A stretch of DNA of 64,000 bases from Primula veris. Lineage: Eukaryota; Streptophyta; Magnoliopsida; Ericales; Primulaceae. The position numbers were made by a program, and so were the translations under genes. A model generated the notes under the pieces. It saw only the letters and a program-made list of their open reading frames with translations. It ran no database searches and had not been told where the DNA came from. Shown piece after piece: positions 38,401 through 50,700 of the stretch; position 1 is the first letter of the stretch; each line of letters begins with the position of its first letter. The stretch covers positions 10,199,752 through 10,263,751 of the forward strand of contig OY821742.1 of assembly GCA_963682055.1 (NCBI GenBank). The letters run 5' to 3'.

Positions 38401-38516
38401 AAACATGCGATTATTTATCCAATGAATTAAATATAAAAATACTGAAATTAAAGGGAGGTAAATACTGACCCGGTGCCGTTGTCGATGACAACGGCAGGGC
38501 GAGAGGCGGGGTCCAT

Positions 38517-38808
38517 GAGAGAGAGTAGAGAGAGAATGGATCTGCGGCTGAGATCCAATTGAAGATAGAGAGAGAGAGAAGAAGAAGAAGATCATAATGT
38601 ACACGTCATCAGCTGAGCCTTCAGCTGAAAGTGATTAATTACACCGCCAACCCACTCTCTCTGTATATTTGTATCTATATATGTATATAAATATATATAT
38701 ATATGTATGTATGTATATGTATGTATGTATTTATATGTAATTAGTAATTGGATCGTCTTTTATTCACGCAATCTTTTGATGCTTTGCTTAGAAATTAAAA
38801 CAGCTAAC

Positions 38809-38839
<31 letters not shown>

Positions 38840-39480
38840 ACACACAATGGGGTTTTGTTGTGTATGTATAATGTATGTAGACTCTAACGAACCGTAATTT
38901 CTGTACAGAAGAATCAACTTTTAACGAACAGTGAATTGATATTTCACTGTGAAATACTATCAATATTATAAAAGTGATACATTTTATAACTTTGTAGCTA
39001 CTTTTGGATGATAAAAATGTGTCATAAAATCAATCATCATTTGCATCCAAAATAACATGTATTATTATGTTTTTCGTTCATAAATTTAGCGACACTCACC
39101 GATAAATAATATTCTGATGTAATTCTGATATTTTATTGTGATGTTTATTGTTATAATAAAGATAATTAAACGACCCGGATATAGTTTGTTAAACTTTATT
39201 TTTCTTGTGCATAAAAGAGGGATATTTTGGCGAAGTTAATGATTCCATTGATATTTTGGTTGATAGTACGTAGGGTTATGGAGTATGGAGATTAACCATT
39301 TTCTCTCGATAAATTTACACAAGTTCAAGATGTGGTGTAGAAAAATAACGTTATGTACCATATCTAAACTACATTTCAAATAATGTAGATTTCATAAACG
39401 GGTTTCTGTTAAATGGAGTAGAACAAATAAACTCAAGTTACTCTTTTTCAACACTCATTTATCCTTTCTTAATAAATCTT
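38517..39480 (-). promoter_or_regulatory. ARP3 copy 2 5' flank
   Basis: This is sequence upstream of the ARP3 start codon, missing from unit 1. It is rich in GA/GAA repeats (38518-38590), TA/TATG repeats (about 38680-38740) and a CT tract (38809-38840). No definite TATA box or start site was assigned. The interval is called regulatory only from its position. Confidence 0.45.
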
Positions 39481-41752
39481 TATACATGATAAGAGTTTGC
39501 TCATATTTTCTCACTATGAGATTTGAGATATTTAAATGAGAGCATTTAAGAAAATTTAAAATATTAGTAAGAGGATGTAATTTCCGATTGTCAAAATCAT
39601 AACTACACTATGACATAGTACTTGGGCCAATTTTGCAAGTTGTTAAACGTGACATGTACCGCACGTTATGCTATAGTCTTATGAAGTAATATGTATAATA
39701 AGTAGCAATAGGCAAATAGCATTTTGGACTGTCACCACCAACAATGGAGTAGTATATAAATATGACTTTTTTCAGAAGTTCAACTTCTTTAAATTATAGT
39801 ATTAGAAACAAACATGGCGTGTCATCGAATTATACTGATTCCCATATGCACATGGCCTGAAATATCTTAATACCAAAAACGCAAGTTTTATTCTGTATAG
39901 GGATCTGACTTAAGAGTTAGCACTAAGACAAATTTTTTAATACAATACTACAATTGGGCCCCTATTCCATTTATTAAGTGACTTGTGTACCAGGCTCCAA
40001 TTTTTTTGTAACATCAAAACAACTGCGGTTTCTCATAAATGATTTTTAGTGAAGTAAATGAGTAGATGGTCCCACATTAATAAGAAACTAGGGTTGTTTT
40101 GATTTTATTTTATTTTGAAAAGAAAAGGTTGTTTTGATGTTATCAAAGAAATTGGACTCACCACTGCCACCGCATATGTTACCTGATAAATCGAATAGAG
40201 GAGGTGTGTTGTACTCCAGCATTACTAAATAATTTGTCCCAATGGAGGTGATGATCACTATCACAGGTTTTTTTTTATTTTAGTGCTTAGACCGCTATCA
40301 TCAATTTATCTTAAATACGAGAAAATTGTTCTAAAATTGTATACGCATCAGTTTACTTATCAATTAACTTAAATATACATGAACTCAAATATACCTCAAA
40401 TATAAGGGATCAATATGTTATCTTATAATTAAAATAATAATTCATGTCTCTTACTTTTCTCTTATTCTCTCTCATTTATTTGTACTTTTCACATATAAAT
40501 TAATAAAATAACAAAAAGACGAGTTGTATAGTTATGATAAAGAAATTTATAAAAAAAACTGATAATTTGTATAAAGCAAAACGTTTCATTATAAGTTGTA
40601 AAAATGTATTTTTACGAGAAAACTTGTAAGTTATTTAATGTGATTGTTATAGTAAATTAATTTGGGTTGAAAAAAATTGATAGAAGTATATTAAAATATA
40701 GTAATATTTAGTTATGATAATAAATTTGATAGGAAAGCTGAAAAATGTATAAAGTTAAATTATTACCCTAAAAATATAAAAATGATGCTAATTAAGTTAA
40801 ATATGAGAAAAAGTGTAAGTAAACCCGCTCTTGACAATACACGTTCGTTAGACAATGTTGCAGAATAGTAGGGGACATTTTTGGGACTTGGGATGCAATT
40901 TCCTCTTTCTTATTCACAATTTTTGCATTGAAAATATTTACCAATATCCATAAAAGGAAATTGCATCCCAAGTCCCAAATATTTTACCGCTTATCACTAC
41001 AAATATTCAAAAAAATCTTTGTTAAAATGGATATTGTGTCTTTAATCCAAAATATATAAACCATAGCTGTAATCTGCAGTCTCCGCTTAGTTCGAAAAAT
41101 GTTAAATATTTAGTCTGCCATTTCAGTTAACAGTAGCAGAGGTAAATGAGGATCAAGTTTCGGGCTTTCTATCTACTCAGCAAACTCATGTCCTCCAAAT
41201 ACACACACTCGTTTTATTTACAGGAAAAAAACCCACACAATTTTACTATTTTCATTAAGATACACACAATTTTAAATCCCAGTCGAAACCAATTTGCTGG
41301 AAAAGTTTTAACCAAAAATAACAAAAGACGGAAACAAGCTTGACAAAAAAAGCAGACATGATATTTGGCTGAATTTATATTGGGACTCTTCAACAAACTA
41401 CCTCTCTCCACACATCCAACAGTATAGAGAGTTAAGATGCTCAAAACATCAGAAAATATATATCATAATACAGCTACGTCATAACACTGGGCAAATTAGC
41501 GTACAAATTGACAGAAGCTGTCGAGTTTTATTGCATTGTAAATTATGAACCTTAGCATCCAAGGAAAATATGGGTTCTGGGTGAATACAAGTAAGAATTA
41601 GAAACAATAAGAACTAAATTGGGTGAACATGACAAATAAAACTTTCAAAACATCAGTATGCTAAGAGTAACTCTCTTCAAAACCGTCATTTTCTAAAAAC
41701 GGGAAAATATTTGGAGAAGACAAAACAGGCGGGGACTACAACACACTTCAGA
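39481..41752. other. SDA1-ARP3 intergenic region, unit 2
   Basis: This matches 12232-14494 of unit 1 with small differences. I see no gene. The hairpin MITE-like element is at 40875-40986. Confidence 0.7.
40875..40986. mobile_element. Short hairpin MITE-like element, unit 2
   Basis: This is the counterpart of 13615-13726, with the same inverted arms around TTGGGACTTGGGATGCAATT and an AT-rich loop. Its presence in both units dates it before the duplication. Confidence 0.55.
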
Positions 41753-44700
41753 TCATTTCCATGCTTTTCTCCCACGAAACTGTTTTCCAGCAATTTTCTG
41801 CTTTCTCTTTCTCTCTTTGCGTGATTTCTTTATCTTGTCTCTCCTTGCACCGACAGGCATAGCCTTCTTATGCTCCTTCTGTCGATTGCTTGTACCACCG
41901 GTCTGTCCAATGAAAAGAACAAGTCACGCCAAAAATCAGAATAGGCAAATGCTGTACGTCCATTATTTTCTGTAAGCAACTAACGTAAGAATTACTTAAC
42001 AGACACTAGGCAGTGTCATCTTGTGTATCATAAAACAGTATAACACAAGGCCACAAAATTAGTTATCATTCTGACGACGAGTGGCACATCATGTTATAGA
42101 CAAAAACTTATGCAAAAGAGCCAGACTATGGAATTTTCATGTCACGAAAGAAATCAATGTTCATCATAATCTCATACAAATTGACTGTATTTTTCTTGTT
42201 ATTCATTTTGAGTATCAATCAGAAGATTCAGAACCTAAGTTGGCACCTCATATAGAGACTTGACTAGAACTTGAATGATGAGGTAACAATTGGATTCACT
42301 TAGCTTAAAATATCTAGCCTCTTTCAGACTATAACCTAAAAAATATCACATTTAAGCTGTTCAGTGAAATACACTGCATGTTCCAACTGTACAAAACAAA
42401 TACACTGAGCTTGAAATTGCAACTTAAAAACAGAAAACTTTAGGATATGAGGCAGCTACTTTGGCCGCCGTCTAGAACAAATAGAAAGGATGGAACATGG
42501 ATCTTTCTCCTATTATGGCCGCCGTCTAGAACAACATTCATTTACATTCTGGACCAAACATCAGTGAGAACAATTACCCCATTATGTATCCTATCTACAA
42601 CCCTCCATCCTCACAAACAACATCACTGTAAGCATGTCAAAGAACATGCAATTCAGAAAGAGTATACACAACTATAGAGAATGTGGCACCATTCAAAAAC
42701 CCTAGGCTTAAGGTCCTTTTGTGATAATGCGAAACATAACATCACTAGAAAACTAAACCAAGATAGAGGAAATAAAAGACAATTTTCTAGTTATGATGCT
42801 ATAGCGATAACTATTGGGTTAAATTGGATTTTATAAGAGTAGAGGCTCGTACCTTTTTTTGTTTGATAGAAGCACGAGACGTGTACTTCCCTGTTTCCTT
42901 TCGTCCTTCTCTTATTAGTGCCAGCCTTTCCTCTTTGTTTAGCTTCTGCTTCATGTGTGCCTTATTTGCACGAAATAAAGTGTCAGAAATTGCTTTTGGA
43001 CATACACGAGAAAAAACAATCATAAATTCACAAGACATAAAACACATACCAATATTTTAATGTTCAGTTTAAGTGGCACAAGAAGCAAAGAAAATTATTA
43101 GGAAAAAACACGTATTAAAAAAATCTTACTTCAAGTTTTGCAGGATCCACTCTTTTAGCACTTAGATGCTCAGAGGTGGGGATCTTAAAAACAGTCGCAT
43201 CTGCACCCTTTCTCAACAATCCATGATGAGCCAATGCCGTTCTTGCGTCTTGCTTTGCCTGGACCAAATATAAACACAAAAATAAATGCAAGAAGTATAG
43301 ATAACTTACTAAATCTACAAGATCAACACCACCAAGGATTGATAATTAAAAACTAGCAATTCTATGATTCTATTGAGATCACGTAAAACTAAAGCTTTAA
43401 GTTAAGGACACTGAGAAACTGTAGGTGTTATGAAACAAAATAAAAAAACTCGGGGAACTTTTTTAACAACAAACTACATTTGCAGTTACTTCCGTGCATC
43501 TTTTTTTTAAAATAGATAAAGTTTCATAAATGTTATAAAATATAGCTAGAGAGTTTACCTTCAATTCTTTGATTCGTTTGAAGTCCTCATTGGAAAGGAT
43601 ACCATCTGTTGCATCTAATGAAGCGTCTTCTGACTTCTCTCCAGCCAATCTCTTAAGTGCTCGGAGGCTTGTATCAGCGGCGTTAAGCTCCCCATCAAAA
43701 TCACTAAATTTCCTTTTTTTCGACTTCGTATCCTTTTTTCCATCACTTCCATGGCCCGTGATAAGCTGCTCCGACTTCTCATCATCTCGGTCACTCTCTT
43801 CTTCATTGTCAGAACCAATAAATTCATCTTCACTGTCATCACCATCTTTTTCAATTTCATCTTCACCAACTGTTTTTATACTACTGCCTTCGAACCCATC
43901 TTCCCCCTCGCCATCCTCTTCCATACCATCTACATCTATATCATCCTCAGAAGAAATACAATTTTCATCTTCATTAAAATCTTCACCGTTATTACTGCTA
44001 TTTTCGTCTAGATTTTCATCTTCGAGTAATTCAGCGCCGGGAACATTGCTGGACACATTTATTTCTCCATAGGCTTTTGGTTTTGCTTTTGGATTAGTAG
44101 GACGGCCTCGGTCTTTTTTAATAAGAAGTGACGGGCAAACCTGCATTATTAGTCTTGCAAATTGTTACACATGAACTCCAGACAAGTACTTGGAGAGAAA
44201 GAAAGAGAGAATTTTTACCTCTCTAAATAAAGTAATAAGCGAACGGGCAGCTATTGAAACAGCCTTTTCGTGGGATTTCCTGTACAGTACAAGATCTTGC
44301 AGCAAATCTTCTGTCATCAACTAATTGCCAAGACAAAAAAAAACAGTTATCAGTATCAAAGGAAAATTGCTTTTGTGTGAATTGGTATAAACTTCTATAA
44401 CAGCTTTGTGCAGCGAACAATTAGTTGACTGGAAAAGCCGAACCCGGTGCACGAAGCCTCCCCTAAGCAAGGGTCCGGGTAGGGTCAGGCCACAATGGGC
44501 CTATTATAGACAGCCTCCCCTCGAACCCGTGACCCCCAGGTCACATGGAGGCAACTTTACCGTTGCACCAAGGCTCGCCTTCAAAACAATTTCCTAACTG
44601 TATGCCACAATTTTTTCAGCAATTATGATATGAAATATATTCAACAATTTGTAGTAAATTACCAAAGGCATCCTGAGGCATATCTCTCTCACCACATTCA

Positions 44701-47700
44701 AGCCAACCGCAATAGCCTGTAAAAACCAAATGGAAGCTGGATGAAGTACCAGAGAAGATATACACATGTAAATAAGAAATAATAAATCACTTTGATTATT
44801 GAAATAAAAGCGATACCTCTGTACGAGAACGATCATGCACAAATTGATTCACGATTTGTCTGAATAGAGATTCAACTGCGTCAGGCGGCACCTAATAAAC
44901 AATTATGTTCTCATAAGCAGACGTTAAATCTTAAATCCAAATGTGTGACTGTCGACAGTTATATAAGTTTTCCGTTCTAAGGAGCACATGATGACAATAA
45001 GATTTACCATGTCATGACAGGTCTGAACAGCTGCAGCAAGTAAACTCGTTATATCACGTTGATGAGGCTGCAAGTATAAGTACAGCAATAAGTATGCAAG
45101 ATGTCAAGAACATACGAATTGAATAAGCATGCAGAGTAACAAATGACACACCTGAATATACTTCTGAAGGTAAGGGTAGAAGTTCAGTAATACCAAGCGA
45201 TGAAGCCCAACAGTTCGGGAAATAACCTTCAGCATCATCATCTTAATCTGCAAGAAGACGATGATTTTTAAAACCATCATGAAAAGGTAAAAGTAAACTA
45301 AAGATATCAAAATATTCAAATAGTTGGTTGTCACCTTTTAATAGCATGAAATTCTGGGGAAGAAAGTACATAATTTAGTAATTAAAGGGCATATAGTTTA
45401 ATCAAGAATAGTTTTGAGGAGCTGTGCTTTCAAATTTCGGTCGAGACAAATAAAGATATACAATTTTCCCCAGATAATAACAATACTCTTAACAATAAAT
45501 AAAGTTATTAGGAAAATAGTAGCTGTTGAACCATGGGATTCAATAATTGATTTTGATTATAACTTTGATTATGTTTTTAATGATTTTACGATTTCTCTAT
45601 TTCGATGATATAATGCTTGTTTTTTTCCAAAAAGAGAATTTGTAAATTGCAGAATGCCAGAAAGATAGAGCTCGGAAAAACGAAGCCACAGGTTCAAGCG
45701 GAACCAGAATCGGAGCTAAAACGAAGAAGTTATGGGCTTTCGAAGAAGACCGGAAAAACTGCCAGAAGAACAGTCGACCGATCGACTGTACAAAAACGAC
45801 CGATCGTTTTTGTACAGATTTCTTCCAGTAAGCAGGTCGAATATACGACCGATCGTTTTTCAGAAACGACCGATCGTTTTCTGGAAAAGGACCGATCGAC
45901 TGTAGAAAACGACCGATCGTTTTCTGCAGTTTTCGAAAACAGCTTTTCAGCTTATTCTGGAAAATAGCTGTTAAAACCCTCAACGGTCATAACCCAGAAA
46001 AACAGACTTTGCTGTTATATATACCACCTCAAATCTCTCTCCAAACTCACCAATCAACACACTAATTATCATCCTTCAATCCCTATATACAAAACCCTAA
46101 ATATCACCATTTTGGTGTATATACTCAAAAGAGGGAAAATTGTAGATAAAGAGATACAAGCTCCAACAAAGATCAAACATCATCGAAACCACATATTAGC
46201 TTATTTTAGAAGCAATCGATTGTGGGTGTTGTTTCAATTTTCGATAAAATTGTAACGAGTATTTTATAAACTCATTTTTGTGAGCGAGTGATCGGGTAGA
46301 GGCTTTGTAAGCAAGTGAAGCTTAAAAGCTCTAGGTCTTTTCATTTCGGGACACTCATAAAGTGAGGGGGAGCTTAATCGGTTGATTAGCTCGATAGGAT
46401 TGTAATATCCGTAAGAAGATTTTTTAGTGAAATACTCGGTAGTACCGAGGAGAGGACGTAGGCCGTTTGCCGAACCTCTATAAATCTTGGTGTCATCTTC
46501 TTTCCCTAAACTTTTACTTTCCGCAACTTTATTATTGCTTATATTCTTGCTTGCGTTTATGATTTCTAGCATTTCATTAAGTTTATTAAACGCTTAAGTT
46601 TAGAATTTGCATAAGTTGGGTGGTTAGTTGCATAGAATTTTAATTAGGCGAAAATCGCCATAAACCTTATTCACCCCCCCCCCCCCTCTAAGGTTAGCAC
46701 ACGGGCCAACAATTGGTATCAGAGCCGAGGCTCTTGCATATAGGAATCTAGCGATTCTAGAGTTAAGATCCCGATGGCTAATATACTTAATTTCGCATCC
46801 GGCATAGCTTCATCACCCAATACACCTCCATATTTTGATGGACTAAATTTTTCATATTGGAAGGATAGGATGAGCATGTTTCTCCAAAGCTATAATGTTA
46901 GACTTTGGATGACTATAAAAGTAGGATATTCCGCACCTACATCCGAAAATAGCGAGAACCCAATCCCCGTAGAGGACCTAGATAACGCTCAACTAGAAGC
47001 CTACTCTACAAACGCCAAAGCGATGTATGCTATTGTTTGTGCCGTTTCTCCTAACGAGTACAACAAGATTTCCGCTTGTAAAACCGCTAAGGGTATGTGG
47101 GATAAGCTAGTAGTATTGCATGAAGGGACTAACCAAGTTAAGGATTGCAAACTCCAACTATTAGTTCATGACTACGAGCTTTTTAAAATGAGCGAGGGTG
47201 AAACCATTTCCGATATGCTTGCTAGGTTTACAACTATTACTAATGGATTAACATCTCTTGGTAAGTGTTTGTCTTGTAAGGAAATGGTCTCAAAGGTGAT
47301 TCGGAGCTTGCCAAAGGAATGGGAACCGAAGGTCACCGCAATTCAAGAGGCGCACGATATGAACACCTACACTCTTGATGCATTGACGGGCTCTCTCCTC
47401 ACTCACGAAATCACCCTCAATAGTCACAAGCCAATCTCGAAAAAGAGGGAGATAGCTTTCAAAGGAACTACTTGTGACGAAAGCATTGAGCTATCCAATG
47501 ACGACGAAAATTCTAGGCAAATCATTCGAATCGTCAAAGAAATACTCAAGCTAAAAGACCACCGCAAACATAAAGGTAAATCGTCAAATAATTCAATTTA
47601 TTCTAACGATTTTGTTTGCTATACTTGTGGCAAGGAAGGACACATGGCGAGAGATTGCGTCATGAATCGCAAGAGCAAAGGCAAGAAGAAGATATCCGCT

Positions 47701-50700
47701 TCAAGCTCTAGCGATAGCTCCGACCAAGATGAAGTCGCTCACCTTGGTTGCTATGTGGCCTTGGAAGACAACAATGAGCCTAACCAATCTTCGTCAAGCG
47801 AAAATGAAAGCGAAGCCGATGAGGTAAATGATCTTTCTTATGATGAATTACTTCATATGTGCGATATTTATTCTAAAAAAGTTCCTAAGCTTGTCGAAAA
47901 GGTCGACTCTCTTAAAAGGATAAATTCTTCTCTCAATGAAGAAATAAGATCCTTAAAAAGAGATAAAATTGAAAATGAGTCTATTCCGACATCGTCATTC
48001 TCTCTTCATGATGTAGATGACGAAAAGGAAGACTTAAAAGATAAAAACGAGTTTTTAAAAACCGAAAATGACTCTTTGAAAAATAAAAACGATGAGCTTG
48101 TCATTGCGGTAAAGAAACTCGAGTTAACAATCTCAAGGTTTTCCAAAGGGAAAACCGTGTTAGACGAAATTTTGAGTTGTCAAAAAGATGTCAATGACAA
48201 AAGCGGTTTGGGTTTCGTTTCCAACTCTATTGGCTCAAGCACAACCCGCTATGTCAAATCTTCTAGCGTGTCTACAACTCCTATTCCGCCTATACAAAAG
48301 GTTGTTTTTACTCAAGGGAGCACTTCAAGAGTTTTGCCAAACTCTTGTAATAATAGAAGAGGTTTAGGTTTTCAAACCAAAACCGCTCATCATACTTCTA
48401 AAACTTCCTACAAAAAGTCGCATAGTTCTCGTTATTCGAAAAAATCTATGCATTGCATTCATTGTAGTAGAAGTGAGCATAATTCTTCTAAATGCCCAAA
48501 TCGCTTTCATGTGAATAGAAGCGATTTGAAATGGGTAGTAAAGACCCGAGCCACTAACAATGTCGGACCCAAAAGAAATTGGGTACCAAAGGACAAAAAT
48601 TGTGTTGTAGGTATCTCCATCCAAAAGGAGAAAATCAACAAATGGTTGGCAACGCCCTTAAAAGTCGTGGAAGTCAAGAAGATCGACTCCACCGTCAAGA
48701 ATGAAGTGCCATTAATCGACAAAGGTGGAAGGCATACCAACAAATGGTACCACCTATTTGGACTCGGAAACGCTCAATGCAAATGCCATTAGAGAGCGGA
48801 CTCGACCTCACATCACATATTCGGTATACTCTAATCTATAATATCTACATATATGTGATTAGTTGGGGTATATGCATCATATTTACATTTTTCATGTTTT
48901 GGTTTTTCTTTAAAAACCCTTCACATAACCCCATATTTTTCGATTGCATTTTGATAATGCCAAAGGGGGAGAAAAATGATATATTTGGTGTAATGCGTTT
49001 TGTTAAAATGGAGGAGATATTTTTCTTGTAAAATCATCATTAGTTTGTCATAATCAAAATGGGGGAGATTGTTGAACCATGGGATTCAATAATTGATTTT
49101 GATTATAACTTTGATTATGTTTTTAATGATTTTACGATTTCTCTATTTCGATGATATAATGCTTGTTTTTTTCCAAAAAGAGAATTTGTAAATTGCAGAA
49201 CGCCAGAAAGATAGAGCTCGGAAAAACGAAGCCACAGGTTCAAGCGGAACCAGAATCGGAGCTAAAACGAAGAAGTTATGGGCTTTCGAAGAAGACCGGA
49301 AAAACTGCCAGAAGAACAGTCGACCGATCGACTGTACAAAAACGACCGATCGTTTTTGTACAGATTTCTTCCAGTAAGCAGGTCGAATATACGACCGATC
49401 GTTTTTCAGAAACGACCGATCGTTTTCTGGAAAAGGACCGATCGACTGTAGAAAACGACCGATCGTTTTCTGCAGTTTTCGAAAACAGCTTTTCAGCTTA
49501 TTCTGGAAAATAGCTGTTAAAACCCTCAACGGTCATAACCCAGAAAAACAGACTTTGCTGTTATATATACCACCTCAAATCTCTCTCCAAACTCACCAAT
49601 CAACACACTAATTATCATCCTTCAATCCCCATATACAAAACCCTAAATATCACCATTTTGGTGTATATACTCAAAAGAGGGAAAATTGTAGATAAAGAGA
49701 TACAAGCTCCAACAAAGATCAAACATCATCGAAACCACATATTAGCTTATTTTAGAAGCAATCGATTGTGGGTGTTGTTTCAATTTTCGATAAAATTGTA
49801 ACGAGTATTTTATAAACTCATTTTTGTGAGCGAGTGATCGGGTAGAGGCTTTGTAAGCAAGTGAAGCTTAAAAGCTCTAGGTCTTTTCATTTCGGGACAC
49901 TCATAAAGTGAGGGGGAGCTTAATCGGTTGATTAGCTCGATAGGATTGTAATATCCGTAAGAAGATTTTTTAGTGAAATACTCGGTAGTACCGAGGAGAG
50001 GACGTAGGCCGTTTGCCGAACCTCTATAAATCTTGGTGTCATCTTCTTTCCCTAAACTTTTACTTTCCGCAACTTTATTATTGCTTATATTCTTGCTTGC
50101 GTTTATGATTTCTAGCATTTCATTAAGTTTATTAAACGCTTAAGTTTAGAATTTGCATAAGTTGGGTGGTTAGTTGCATAGAATTTTAATTAGGCGAAAA
50201 TCGCCATAAACCTTATTCACCCCCCCCCCCCCCCCTCTAAGGTTAGCACACGGGCCAACAATTGGTATCAGAGCCGAGGCTCTTGCATATAGGAATCTAG
50301 CGATTCTAGAGTTAAGATCCCGATGGCTAATATACTTAATTTCGCATCCGGCATAGCTTCATCACCCAATACACCTCCATATTTTGATGGACTAAATTTT
50401 TCATATTGGAAGGATAGGATGAGCATGTTTCTCCAAAGCTATAATGTTAGACTTTGGATGACTATAAAAGTAGGATATTCCGCACCTACATCCGAAAATA
50501 GCGAGAACCCAATCCCCGTAGAGGACCTAGATAACGCTCAACTAGAAGCCTACTCTACAAACGCCAAAGCGATGTATGCTATTGTTTGTGCCGTTTCTCC
50601 TAACGAGTACAACAAGATTTCCGCTTGTAAAACCGCTAAGGGTATGTGGGATAAGCTAGTAGTATTGCATGAAGGGACTAACCAAGTTAAGGATTGCAAA

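Larger units (their letters stand above)
27625..38516 (-). pseudogene. ARP3: Actin-related protein 3, copy 2: all nine exons, frameshifted and interrupted
   Basis: Exons 5' to 3' are 1 (38470-38516), 2 (34625-35085), 3 (33677-33823), 4 (33226-33318), 5 (30902-33087, interrupted), 6 (30429-30539), 7 (28488-28613), 8 (28304-28402) and 9 (27625-27705). With copy 1's exon 2 length and without the insertion they would sum to 428 residues, the normal ARP3 size. Exon 1 encodes MDPASRPAVVIDNGTG (first nucleotide loop). Exon 9 ends in the family C terminus YEEYGASICRTNPVFKGMY. Two lesions are clear. Exon 2 has lost two A's relative to copy 1 just before the Met codon, giving a stop a few codons on. 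A 2061-bp solo LTR splits exon 5 inside the [14 protein letters not shown] region. Promoter and exon 1 look sound, so it may be transcribed, but it cannot encode full ARP3. Confidence 0.88.

Noticed and set aside
45597..45983. Paired open frames of 128 and 116 residues on opposite strands in each LTR (also at 49143 and 52692)
   Set aside because: They recur three times only because the LTRs are near-identical, and they overlap the palindromic U3 array, which keeps both strands open. No family resemblance.
46264..46572. 102-residue minus-strand frame in each LTR
   Set aside because: It lies across the R/U5 region in antisense, has no recognisable domain and is conserved only through LTR identity.
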